NCBI GenBank assembly: GCA_900169235.1
Contig: FWCC01000234.1
Location: 1-64,000 of the forward strand
Source: Zarea fungicola
Lineage: Eukaryota; Ascomycota; Sordariomycetes; Hypocreales; Cordycipitaceae
Length of the DNA: 64,000 bases
Reading direction: 5' to 3'
Shown: positions 19,840 to 29,206 of the stretch, in pieces
Position numbering within the stretch: the first letter of the stretch is position 1
Layout: the number at the start of each line of letters is the position of its first letter
Notes under the pieces: model-generated
Database searches by the model: none
What the model was told of the DNA's origin: nothing
Seen by the model: only the letters and a program-made list of their open reading frames with translations
Position numbers and translations under genes: made by a program

Positions 19840-21291
19840 ATGGAGCTTTCCACTTATATCAAATCTCTACGGCAAGGCGATCCAACCATTGCCCTCCCAA
19901 CCAATGCCGGCTCACTAGAGTTCGCGCAGATGCTGGATTCACAAGACAGGCTCGGAGATCTGCGAGACGAGTTTATTATTCCAAACAAGGCGTCTCTTGC
20001 CAAAGGACAACCGGATGGAGTTCGATCGGAGGCAGAGGTCTCATGGGAAGAGTGTGTATATTTGACTGCTCATGGCCAAGGGCTGCAACCAAAGGTCGTT
20101 GATAAGTATGTGAGGGCACAGCTAAAAACCTGGGCCTCTCTTGGAGTGCGTGGTCACTTTATGGAAGCGGAAGACTCGCCGCTCAAGCCATGGCAGGACA
20201 TGGCCGAGAACTGCGCCAAGCGACTGGCGGGCATCGTTGGGGCGCTGGAAAGCGAGGTAGCAGTCATGAACGGGCTATCTGTGAATCTTCACTTGATGAT
20301 GGCAACTTTTTATAGGCCGACAATGAAACGGCACAAAGTTTTGATGGAACTAGGTCCTTTCCCAAGTGACCAGTTTGTGGTGGAGAGCCAGATCAAGTGG
20401 CACGGGAAACATAAGCCAGAAGAGAGCATCATCAAGATTTCCCCTGAGAATACTAGCGCGGATATAGTTACCACGGAGCAGATTCTGCGCGTAATTGACG
20501 ACCACGCAGATGAAACCGCGCTGTTACTGCTGCCTGGCGTGCATTACTACACCGGCCAGCATTTCAATATACCAGCCATCACTGCGCACGCGAAAGCGCA
20601 CGGGATTATTGTCGGCTGGGATCTCGCTCATGCCATTGGTAATGTTGAGCTGAAGCTTCACGAATGGGGAATAGATTTTGCCGTCTGGTGCCATTACAAG
20701 TACCTGAACGCCGGGCCTGGGTCAATCGCAGGCGGTTTTGTTCACGATATGCACGGCAACACCGATTTGGATGACCGAATGGGCATTCCGCGTCTTGCAG
20801 GGTGGTACGGAAGCTCACTTGCCTCCCGATACGACCGGAAGAAGCAAGAGTTCACGCCAAGTGCCGGCGCGGCTGGGTTCCAGATATCGAACCCGTCGGC
20901 AATGGACCTCGCCATACTCTCTGCGGCCCTGTCTGTATTTTGCAAAAAGCCAATGCATGAAATGAGATCCAAATCGATGGCACTTGGCGGCTATGCTGAG
21001 TATCTGCTGGGACAGATGCTCGAGGAGGCGCAAGTCAAGGACGCATGTACCAAGTTGCCCTTCTCGTTCATCACACCACGAAATCCACATGACCGCGGTG
21101 CCCAGATAAGTCTTCAAATAAATGACGGCAAGGTAGCTGCTGCTATACTGGACATGTTGGAGCAGGATGGTATCGTGTGTGATGTCCGCAAGTCAGGGCT
21201 GTTGCGTTTTTCGTCATCGGCCTTCTACACGCGATTTGAAGATGTATGGGCTTTTGGAAAGGCGATGCGAAAAGCTTTAAAGCTTTCATGA
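19840..21291 (+). CDS. Kynureninase-family PLP enzyme with altered active-site motifs
   Basis: An intronless 483-residue fold-type I PLP protein. The family cleaves kynurenine to anthranilate and alanine. Overall similarity is strong: SLEFAQMLDSQDRLGDLRDEF, VMNGLSVNLHLMMATFY, PFPSDQFVVESQI, HYYTGQHFNIPAITAHA, the PLP-binding Asp261 in GWDLAHAIGNVELKLHEWG and Lys287 in HYKYLNAGPGSIAGGF. Three normally near-invariant stretches differ: the GNSLG loop is TAHGQG (76-81), the GH-STR segment after AGW is GSSLASRY (His replaced, ~325), and the C-terminal APxPLYN motif is SSSAFYT. It may thus use a modified kynurenine or have reduced activity. Start at 19840 was chosen because similarity begins soon after; an upstream in-frame ATG at 19783 would add 19 residues. 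Confidence 0.9.
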   Translation: MELSTYIKSLRQGDPTIALPTNAGSLEFAQMLDSQDRLGDLRDEFIIPNKASLAKGQPDGVRSEAEVSWEECVYLTAHGQGLQPKVVDKYVRAQLKTWASLGVRGHFMEAEDSPLKPWQDMAENCAKRLAGIVGALESEVAVMNGLSVNLHLMMATFYRPTMKRHKVLMELGPFPSDQFVVESQIKWHGKHKPEESIIKISPENTSADIVTTEQILRVIDDHADETALLLLPGVHYYTGQHFNIPAITAHAKAHGIIVGWDLAHAIGNVELKLHEWGIDFAVWCHYKYLNAGPGSIAGGFVHDMHGNTDLDDRMGIPRLAGWYGSSLASRYDRKKQEFTPSAGAAGFQISNPSAMDLAILSAALSVFCKKPMHEMRSKSMALGGYAEYLLGQMLEEAQVKDACTKLPFSFITPRNPHDRGAQISLQINDGKVAAAILDMLEQDGIVCDVRKSGLLRFSSSAFYTRFEDVWAFGKAMRKALKLS

Positions 21292-22966
21292 CCATTATAC
21301 AGGATATGTGCTATAGTCAAGCAGCGGTATCAATAAGTCACATCAGCTACAGCAGAGATCCACCAAGTATATTAAAACTAAAAAGGACTATAGCTAATCT
21401 GGATAGTTTAGACTTTTATTAATTAATCTAAGTAATAGCTCTACTATTAAGAGTTAATCTCTTAATAATACTTATAAGCGTACTATTTGAACAACCTAAC
21501 TTGCTTTAGAGCATACCTAACAGTGACTTACGTCGTTTAAGCCATCGTTACACTAGTACTAGCAAAAAGCTTTAAGACCACAAAGAATAAAGTGACGCGC
21601 ATCCTAGAGGTGGTGCGGGATATTTGATGGAGAGTCTCTGGATGCAAGTGCCAGCCGTCCAGGCGTGCCTAATAAACTCAAGCCTCATCAGGTATGAGCA
21701 CCCTCTCCCCTCTCCGCAGAACTAAATTAGGCTTTTCAAGCATCGGGTGGCCAGTCGTAAGTCGCCTCAACAGGGTTAGAGGCCCGTTATTACAAGCTGC
21801 CACCTTTTTTCCTGATAAAACTGACCTCTATTCATACAAGAAGCAGCAGTAGCAGCTAGGTCTCGAGTCATGGAGGTGGGCTCCTGGCTCAGGAAATCCA
21901 TACACTATAACAGGGTCCGCTTCATATGCCTTTACTATTTGTCTTCCACAGGAGGCAGTGGAACCGTGCAGAAAAAAAACATTATATGGAATATGCAAAG
22001 AAATCGGGCCGTACCCTCTGCGGGTGATGAGCCATTTTTTCCAAATCACTCAGTGTCCATCTGGCAGGCAGGCGGCTCCGCCTTTACGAGTTGGATGTTG
22101 AATGACCTGCCCAATTGGTTTCCTTTTTCTTTCTTTTTGGAAAAAACTTATTACTAAACAACTAAGCATCTTTTAAGAAAAGGCACTTGTTTAAGCTTAT
22201 CCAGATTGTTGGAATACATGCGTGTATCCCTTCATGTGATTTCCCAGTGCAGAATTAGTGGGGTTCTTACTCTTGGTTCATAATGCTTGTATTCTGCAAC
22301 TATCTGCAAGGTATCCTTATCTGTCGTCCTTTGGCGGATGACGCTGGAAGCGAGTCGTGTTGTTAGTACCTATTGCAGCTATCACTGCTCTACTCCACTG
22401 AGCCTTCTCTCCGCCAAAAAAAGAGTTTCCCCAGACGATCCTATCACACTGCTGGCAATCTAGCTAGCAATCTAGCTAACAAGCCATCTGTAATAGAGTG
22501 GCTCCTACCAGCCTATTTAGCTAGCAGACAAGGCTTAGGAATACTTAATCAACTTATACATAACTCTTAGAATCTCGATAGGATAAGTCATCATGAAAAA
22601 TTGGCTCACTAATACATGGCAAAAGTGAAAAGTGGCATAGGGCAATAATAACCAGTGTGGTGCAACTATTCCGGCCCTCCCCACCGCAATTTTACTAATA
22701 CGTGACGTTGAAGGCAGAGATTCAGCAAAGACAGAGATTAAGCAGGGCCGCCACCTCCGCAAGTTTACTAATCCGTGACTGCGTAAAAAGGAATATTATT
22801 TACCACACTGGTTGCCATACTTTCCGGACCACAGTTGGTCTGCTTCATACAACCAAGTTTGGTTTTGTCGAATGAGAGAATTGTCTTATAACCAAAAATA
22901 TAAGCACTGTCGCCTGACACTCCCTCAAAACTACTACATGCATGTAAAAACCAAGGTGAAATTGCC
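21292..22966. other. TA-rich decayed intergenic region
   Basis: About 1.7 kb without a supportable gene. The first part (about 21360-21560) is extremely TA-rich with TTAATTAA-like words, as expected of DNA altered by repeat-induced point mutation. Two similar 26-bp words occur at 22681 and 22754. Short repeats of ATCTAGCTAGCA occur near 22459-22485. Confidence 0.45.
22681..22779. repeat. Two imperfect direct repeats of about 26 bp
   Basis: The copies at 22681-22707 and 22754-22779 share CCNCCGCAANTTTACTAATNCGTGAC, with about three differences. Spacing is 73 bp. Origin unknown. Confidence 0.6.
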
Positions 22967-23344
22967 ATGAAGGAAGAAATTGAACCCTGTCATATTGAAG
23001 TAGACTTTTGTAGTTTTGATCCAGAGCTTATGCATGTGGAACTAGTGCCAGACAGAAGCTACTCCTGGGTCTTGAGGGATTTCCAAAAGTATGATGCCAT
23101 CAATAATCCAAATAATGAAGCAACAGAAATTAATGATCTGACTCGCAACTGTGGAGCTTTGTGGAGGCAATGGAGCTGTTGGGTGGCCAGGAGAGGCTGT
23201 TTTGGTATGGTCGGAAGAGATGGTCATGGCATCTCTATGTGCTTTCACATGGAAAATGGCGCAAATCTTTCTTCACCTAATGCTTTTGTTTTCAGTTTGT
23301 TTGCCGAGGATATTTTGTTGGATATGTCCTACTCAACGAACTAG
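22967..23344 (+). CDS. Unrecognised short ORF
   Basis: A 125-codon ATG-to-stop frame with no family I recognise, no signal peptide and no clear TATA element. Codon use is AT-rich like the surrounding DNA. A 7-bp stem, 5-nt loop hairpin (23388-23406) lies 44 bp after the stop. It could be a small orphan gene, but chance or relic origin is at least as likely. Confidence 0.2.
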   Translation: MKEEIEPCHIEVDFCSFDPELMHVELVPDRSYSWVLRDFQKYDAINNPNNEATEINDLTRNCGALWRQWSCWVARRGCFGMVGRDGHGISMCFHMENGANLSSPNAFVFSLFAEDILLDMSYSTN

Positions 23345-23387
23345 TGCTCGAACTAGTCTTAGCCTAGTGAGATAGATATACATTTAG

Positions 23388-23406
23388 ACAAGGCCGAACG
23401 CCTTGT
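23388..23406. other. Perfect hairpin
   Basis: ACAAGGC / CGAAC loop / GCCTTGT, seven paired bases. It lies 44 bp after the short ORF. Role unknown. Confidence 0.4.
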
Positions 23407-24415
23407 TTTGGCTCAGTCTCATAAGTAAAGAGATAGGGTTTATCACGTAGACGTGGCTCTTTATGTCCCTTTGTGCCGATGGAACTTCCACGACTGCAAT
23501 GGAAACCTGTTTACGAGTCAAAGTTCTTGAGCATGCAACCTCCATAACAGACATAATGGCCACTGCTATGGAATAAAAGTTATCTCTTGAACATTGAAAA
23601 CACTTGATCAGAACACCTGTGTAGTCGCATCGGATTAGCTAGTCCCAGCAGGGTTCCTCTTAACTAATCAGCCGCTGCTGCCAAGATCTAATGTTGCGGC
23701 TAAGCCTAAACGATTTACTGATTATGTGTTTGTTTAGACAAATAGTAATTAAATGCGGGGTGGCTGGATATGGTTGAATTCAGGGTCGGCCAGAACGTAG
23801 ATGGATCATGCCAAGTCAAACTCCGCATCATACGCGTACGCAGTCCTCTGTCTACGCCGTGGTAGCCACAAGAAAACTCATTTTCCCATCACTTTTTTCT
23901 TTTCTTGTATTTCATTTTTACAGCTTCATGATATTTTGTCCAATACTTGATATTTGTCCTCAAATCTCTGTGCCACATGCTCTGTACAGTTGTATAAAGT
24001 CGGGGCGAGGAAATTCCCCGGGCTGGACACGACCATGCGATAGTAAATCTTGTTCGAAATCACCCACCATGAACTTTGAAGATACTTTCTTTCTGTGGGG
24101 ACAAACTGCCAAGCTCCATTTGTAGACAAATTGATATGTGCGGTATAATTTCAATTAAAACTCTGCCCTCCTAATAACAAGAGCCGGTTGGTTTGACTGG
24201 TAATTACCGGAGTTCGCTCGTCCAACGGACTGAGCCGGTAAGCAGACAAATTTAGGAAGTGGCTATAAAAGCAACCCTTGGGAAAACAAACCATCAGAGA
24301 GAACTCAAACAAACAACCTAAATACATCAGCTTTCTGAGCCTTATCGCACAGCAACTTCATTTTTGCAAGCTACCATCACCCTTGATCTCCCACAAACGA
24401 GAGGTACCTTTCAAG
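23407..24415. promoter_or_regulatory. Upstream region of the cysteine-rich secreted protein gene
   Basis: About 1 kb without a gene. A TATA box (TATAAAAG) at 24264-24271 lies about 150 bp before the ATG at 24416, fitting a strongly controlled secreted-protein promoter. Remaining sequence is featureless. Confidence 0.5.
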
Positions 24416-24997
24416 ATGAATCTTCTCATGATGTTTCTCTTTTCTTCCCTTCATGGAATAGTCTCTGCTTTACCCGAGCCGCCCACACAGGACAACGAGG
24501 ACGTTGTCTTTGTTGATCCGGCAAAGTACACTATCCCTGCTGAGGATGTTCAACTCCTCCTGAACAACACCGACCCGAACTTCAATTACGTCCCCAGTGG
24601 AGAATTCCAAGCATTGGAACTGGTGCCTGGCACAACATTCTCGTTTGACAACAGCACGCTGCAAAAGCGTAATGGCAATCAGCAGTTCCAAGCCTATGGA
24701 TCTTACAACTGCGCTGACCGCACCGCTATTGCTGCTGTGCAGAATTTCGGCTGTGGTGTGTGCGTTGCTTGGACTGGATGCAATTGCGACGGAGCCTTGA
24801 GCGCGTTGCTATCCATGCACACGGCCTTCAACCCCAAACCAACGGCATCTCTCTTTGCTGGCAGCACCTGTAGAGGTGCCGTTCACCAGAGCATCGGCAT
24901 TCGCCATGCGCATACCTCCTCATGCACAAACAGTCAATTCATCACCCCGACCGGAAATTCAGACTTCTTCTCAGCAATTCTTTACTATAACTGTTAG
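24416..24997 (+). CDS. Small secreted cysteine-rich protein with Kex2 site
   Basis: A 193-residue intronless protein. Residues 1-18 form a signal peptide with a likely cut after Ser-Ala (IVSA|LPEP). An acidic pro-region follows with two or three N-glycosylation sequons, then a Lys84-Arg85 dibasic site where Kex2 would cleave. The mature domain is about 108 residues and has eight cysteines (YNC, FGC, GVC, TGC, NC, STC, SSC and the final C), an even number suited to four disulfides. I do not recognise the fold. The start was chosen as the ATG that begins the signal peptide; an upstream in-frame ATG at 24278 would bury it. A TATA box supports expression. Likely role: extracellular, possibly host- or competitor-facing, but this is inference. 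Confidence 0.75.
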   Translation: MNLLMMFLFSSLHGIVSALPEPPTQDNEDVVFVDPAKYTIPAEDVQLLLNNTDPNFNYVPSGEFQALELVPGTTFSFDNSTLQKRNGNQQFQAYGSYNCADRTAIAAVQNFGCGVCVAWTGCNCDGALSALLSMHTAFNPKPTASLFAGSTCRGAVHQSIGIRHAHTSSCTNSQFITPTGNSDFFSAILYYNC

Positions 24998-25702
24998 AAG
25001 CAAGGTATGCGGGATCGGTTGCATGGTAGTCGTTCTTCGCCTCGTCATTCGTCAGACGGCGGAGGATGATGAGTTGGGGGTGGGAGTGTCTCAATGAGGG
25101 TTTTGCCCACGAGTGTGGTGGTTTTCCCTATCTTTGAGCAAGTTTTAAAACAGAAAATAATACACTATATTCTATTTATACTAAAGGTTATTTGTAGGCG
25201 TAAAAAGCCATAAGTGTTAGGCAAAGTAGACAGCATTGCCAAGTTATTAAAAGGCTTATTGCTTTAAGTAGCCGCAATTCTACGTCTAATGTAGAATATA
25301 GAGTCTAGTTCTATATACTAAATTAAATATATGAATTCCTTGCCTAAGTTCTGTCGTCTGTGAATATAAACCAATCCTAGACTTAATCACAATAAATACA
25401 TCCCCTTAAAGAAGGCAAACTAGGAAGTCATTATAAATATATTAGGCCGTCTATATATAACTACTATCTAAGCTTATTAACGATACTAAGAACAACGTGC
25501 TGGCCTTTACATTGCCCCTTATTCTTGCCCTCCTCTACTTGGCCTACTTATGTCACATTCGTTTGTAACACGGCGAATGCGATTGACGTGAGTCGACTCT
25601 AACGGCCATAAATCCTGGGCAAATCACAGATGCTATGCGTTCAATTCCAAGTAACGTGCTAACCCCTATAGTTGGGAACCTCTTGAGTTGGCCTGCAACT
25701 CG
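24998..25702. other. TA-rich decayed region with an effector-like fragment
   Basis: From about 25140 to 25500 the DNA is extremely TA-rich, like repeat-induced point mutation remnants. At 25569-25622 a fragment aligns with the 3' part of the secreted-protein relic at 16279-16332: both share GGCGAATGCGATTG followed by similar TGAGT..CTCT words, with several transitions. No intact gene. Confidence 0.5.
25569..25622 (+). pseudogene. Fragment of a secreted-protein-like gene
   Basis: About 54 bp aligns at roughly 75-80% by eye to 16279-16332, with most differences being C/T or G/A changes. Too short to code for anything; recorded as a relic that links the two segments. Confidence 0.5.
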
Positions 25703-27590
25703 CTATAGCCGCATAACCTCCTGAGTTTGGATGAGCTCCAAGTATGCGCCTACCACAGATTGTTAACTCTCTTATAAGTATAAAACTCTCTTCCACTATG
25801 CGACAAAACATACCTGCCAGTTTCCATCTCTCATTCAACTTTTGCAGTGTCTGTTCAATTAACCTCCTAGAGGATGACGACTCCTCCGCGCCGAGAATAA
25901 TACTCGTGACAGCCGCACTGTAAATGCTGTGAATAAAGAAAGGTGAAATAGAGTCAAGATTAACTTCTGGTGTAGCAAGAATCTTTCTGCATCTCGAAAG
26001 AACCTTGTTCGTCACAGGCTGAACGGCGGCTCGATTGTAGTCGGCTTGCTGTAGTCCGTTGAGGTGAGGTGCCATACTGGGCTGGTTCAAGGCCAACACT
26101 GAGCTGAGAGGTTATTAGCTTGTGAGAAGTTATGCAAGAATAATCTTACCTATAGCAAATAGTAATCTGATCTTCGATATCAATATCCCACTTCCTTGCC
26201 TCATCCTCAGCAGCTAATATTAGTGAGTCTAAAGTTCGATCAAGAAGCCGTTTATCCTGTTGCAAGGTACCCTGTGGCGTTTGCGTATCTGAATGCTGAG
26301 AATATAGAAGCCCCAGTACCTGGCCAAGCAATTTAGTCGACTCCATGAGCAGGGTAATGCACCCCTTAATGCTGCTCCCGGAGGCGCCCCTGTCGGGACA
26401 ATTGGCAGCTGCCATTTCTTCAGACTGGTAGACCATCAGTGGAATCCGGAGTAACAATTAAAACTCGTTTTGAGGAATTAACAAACATCAAGGGTACTAT
26501 GAACTTGTTTGTCGTTATGAGGGTCATCCCCAATGATGGAGTGTGTTGGATGTCCTAGAGCCACGAATCTTCGTCGTGTTGTTAGAATTCTTCCACAGTT
26601 ATACTAGTTACGCAATTGAATTGCTGTATATGGGGCGACTCCTTAATTGCAGCAACGGGCATACCTGTTGAGAAGCAGAACGGCCCACCAAAGTCTCTTG
26701 CTCTCCTCGTGCTCGGCTCGATTCGCCGGCGGACATAGTCTCGATTTGTTTAAGCTCCCCAGGCCCATAGCCATTCCATACCGAGAACAGGCTCCTGTAG
26801 TGAGAAACGCTACTGGATACATGGCGTGGTTAATTTCGTACAGTGAGATGAGTAGGCCTGCCTCAAGCCCCGCAACTGACAACAAGCCTGCCATCTCCAA
26901 TTCACTGAAGCCACGCTTGCATGCTAGGTAGAGTTTGGTTCGAGGACCATCTGACCACATACGCGGTTTTGAGGCGATGAGACCCATACACTGTAGTAGC
27001 AGAACTTCGTCAATCGTTAGGTGCATAGCCCTATCTACGTGCCCGCGAAGTTTGTCCTCGGAGAATACAGGAAGCCACTTTTGTATACCACTGATGAGGT
27101 CAGATACATGAGCCAGACTTTTTGTCTCAATAACACCACCCAGATCCCGTACTTCTGGATCTTCGAAGTTGAGCTTGGGCGGGCAGGGAAGGCGAGTGCG
27201 AAGCTCGCAGTAGACGTTGCGATCCAGGAAGCTGCTAGCGGGGAATTGGACCGGTGGAACTCCAAGTGTCAGCTCGAATGCATCTGCGCTCCGGTGACGT
27301 GGCGTAGGGTGTGAGACAACGTCTGGCCCGAGTACAACTCCATGGCTCGCGGGCCAGTATTCTGGTAGCTGCCTCTTCCTCTTCTTGCTTATCCCATGGC
27401 TATACGAGTAAACGCAGCTATAGGCTCGTCTGAGCTCAGAGACACGTCAGCAAGAAGAGTATGATCAAGGTTGTGATGGGATTCCGAGGAGAGCTACCTA
27501 CATGGAGCATTGCGAGCAAGCTGGCTCTGCCTTGTCGCATTTTCTCTTTTTCGTCCGGCAGGCGTCGCACGCGGGGCGCTGAACATTCAT
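25703..27590 (-). CDS. Zn2Cys6 transcription factor divergent from an SDR gene
   Basis: Predicted 515-residue regulator with six exons: 27590-27502, 27429-26665, 26568-26487, 26424-26150, 26103-25814 and 25749-25703, all GT-AG and phase-consistent. The first intron splits the zinc cluster. Joined, cysteines at 8, 11, 18, 25, 28 and 35 form ACDACRTKKRKCDKAEPACS plus QCSIRAYSC. KKRKR downstream may be a nuclear signal. The middle homology region includes ACKRGFSELEMAGLLSVAGL, GACSRYGMAMGLGSL and RLWWAVLLLNRFVALGHPTH. The C terminus is ERWKLAGAYLELIQTQEVMRL. Exon 3 to 4 is the least certain junction. It is divergent from the SDR at 28196 across a 605-bp region containing two copies of CCCGCGGCCGCGGG, a plausible target of this protein. 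A truncated paralogue lies at 14208-14385. Confidence 0.88.
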
Positions 27591-27729
27591 CTCCAGGAAC
27601 AGGCCGCGGGCGGAGAAAATTTTCAATGAACCCACCCTGTACGTGTTGAATTGATTGTGGCTATCGTCGAAATGAATCAAGTGAGGACAAGTCACACCCG
27701 GCGTCCATAGGGGTGAGATTTGTTGAAGA

Positions 27730-27743
27730 CCCGCGGCCGCGGG
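27730..27743. promoter_or_regulatory. Palindrome CCCGCGGCCGCGGG, copy 1
   Basis: Perfect 14-bp palindrome with CCG/CGG triplets, about 140 bp upstream of the regulator start at 27590. Its exact repeat at 28033 argues against chance. Confidence 0.6.
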
Positions 27744-28032
27744 CTTACTCAACGGCAAGCTAAACCAGTTACAGCCACTAACAAATTTATGTGGTAGCAC
27801 CATTAATTTTCGTTAGTATGCTGATGTTAGAAGATCGCAGCTTGCTGTAAGTGTACATCCACACTGCCGCTGACCTTGAAAGAGAGAGTCAACTTGATAA
27901 AGAGAGTGGTGCGGAATCCTATAGCGCTGTTTCAACCCGGGCATATTTGCAAATCTGTGCGCCGCCCTTGCACAAATACCAAATGTGCAGATCCGCGGTT
28001 GATTCCATTCGGAGCTTCCAGCAAGGGGACCG

Positions 28033-28046
28033 CCCGCGGCCGCGGG
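28033..28046. promoter_or_regulatory. Palindrome CCCGCGGCCGCGGG, copy 2
   Basis: Second perfect copy, about 150 bp upstream of the SDR start at 28196. It sits in otherwise moderately AT-rich DNA. Confidence 0.6.
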
Positions 28047-28195
28047 TTCCTTCTCGGCCACGCAACTTTTTTGGTGTAAGCCATGGCCTAGGATAAAAGC
28101 CGCCTTACATCCCACCATTTCTACACTTAAGAAACATCATTCGATATATTTCTCTTAAAAGAAGCCTCATTTCGACTACGTAATATTTACTTGCC

Positions 28196-29206
28196 ATGTC
28201 CGCGATTACTTGGCGCGAATCTTTTCCGCCGAAACCGACCTTTGTAGAAAAGGATATCGGAGACCAGTATGGACGTGTTTTTATCGTTACTGGTGCATCC
28301 TCAGGCTGCGGCTACGAAGTTGCAAAGGCAGTTTACAACCTGAACGGAAGAGTATATATGGCTGGCCGCTCGGCAGCAAACATGGAGGAAGCCATTCAGC
28401 GGATCAAGGCCGAACCAGCCGCTCCTCACCCTACTATCAAACGCGGGAAGGGAGAATTAATTTTTCTGCAGCTCGACCTCAATGATCTCAGTACCATAAA
28501 ACAATCTGCCAATGAATTTCTCTCACGCGAGTCTCGACTTGATGTTATATGGCACAACGCTGGTGTGGGAGGAGTTCCGCAGGGCAGTGTTACTTTGCAA
28601 GGCTTCGAGTCGCATTTTGGTGTCAATGTGCTTGCTCCGTTTCTATTCCAGCACTTTTTAACGCCGACATGTTTGAAGACGGCATCCCTACCTGCCACAC
28701 CGAAATATGCCACAAGAGTCGTCTGGATTTCATCCTCTGGTCATAGAGCTGCTCCGAAACCGGATGGGGTGAACTGGGATGACATGAATATGCATGATTT
28801 GGGCGGAATGAAAGGCATGATCAAATATCCCCAGAGCAAGGCAATGAATGTCATGCTAGCGCACGAATTTGCCTGCCGTCATGGACCCGGTGGCTTGGTG
28901 TCACTGTCGGTACATCCTGGCTCGTTGAAGTCCAATTTTCAGCGCAACCAGGGCAAAGTGTTTCGGATACTTACGTCGCCGCTACTATATGACCAACACT
29001 TTGGAGGATTAACAGAACTATTTGCTGGATTTTCAACAGATGCAAATACAGCCATGTTGGAGGACGGTGGACGGAATGGCAGCTATGTTGAGCCGTGGGG
29101 ACGATGGGGATCTGGTTCGGAGCATGTTTTTGAGGGTCTTGCAGAGCGCAAGACAGGGGAAAGACTGTGGGCAGTTTGTGAGAATTTGGTGCAAGATTTT
29201 ATATGA
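28196..29206 (+). CDS. Short-chain dehydrogenase/reductase
   Basis: An intronless 336-residue Rossmann-fold NAD(P)-dependent oxidoreductase. The cofactor motif TGASSGCG is at residues 32-39, with an arginine in MAGRS after the second strand favouring NADP(H). The NAG motif occurs in HNAGVGG. Catalytic serine is in VWISSSGHR and the YxxxK pair is Tyr211/Lys215 (YPQSK). The size and motif pattern resemble retinol-dehydrogenase/WWOX-like SDRs common in fungal secondary or detoxification pathways. It is divergent from the Zn2Cys6 gene at 25703-27590 and probably its target. Substrate unknown. Confidence 0.92.
   Translation: MSAITWRESFPPKPTFVEKDIGDQYGRVFIVTGASSGCGYEVAKAVYNLNGRVYMAGRSAANMEEAIQRIKAEPAAPHPTIKRGKGELIFLQLDLNDLSTIKQSANEFLSRESRLDVIWHNAGVGGVPQGSVTLQGFESHFGVNVLAPFLFQHFLTPTCLKTASLPATPKYATRVVWISSSGHRAAPKPDGVNWDDMNMHDLGGMKGMIKYPQSKAMNVMLAHEFACRHGPGGLVSLSVHPGSLKSNFQRNQGKVFRILTSPLLYDQHFGGLTELFAGFSTDANTAMLEDGGRNGSYVEPWGRWGSGSEHVFEGLAERKTGERLWAVCENLVQDFI

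Larger units (their letters stand above)
27591..28195. promoter_or_regulatory. Divergent promoter, regulator / SDR
   Basis: 605 bp between divergent starts. It carries the identical 14-bp palindrome twice (27730-27743 and 28033-28046), 303 bp apart. Each copy lies about 140-160 bp from one of the two start codons, which suggests one operator per gene. Confidence 0.6.
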
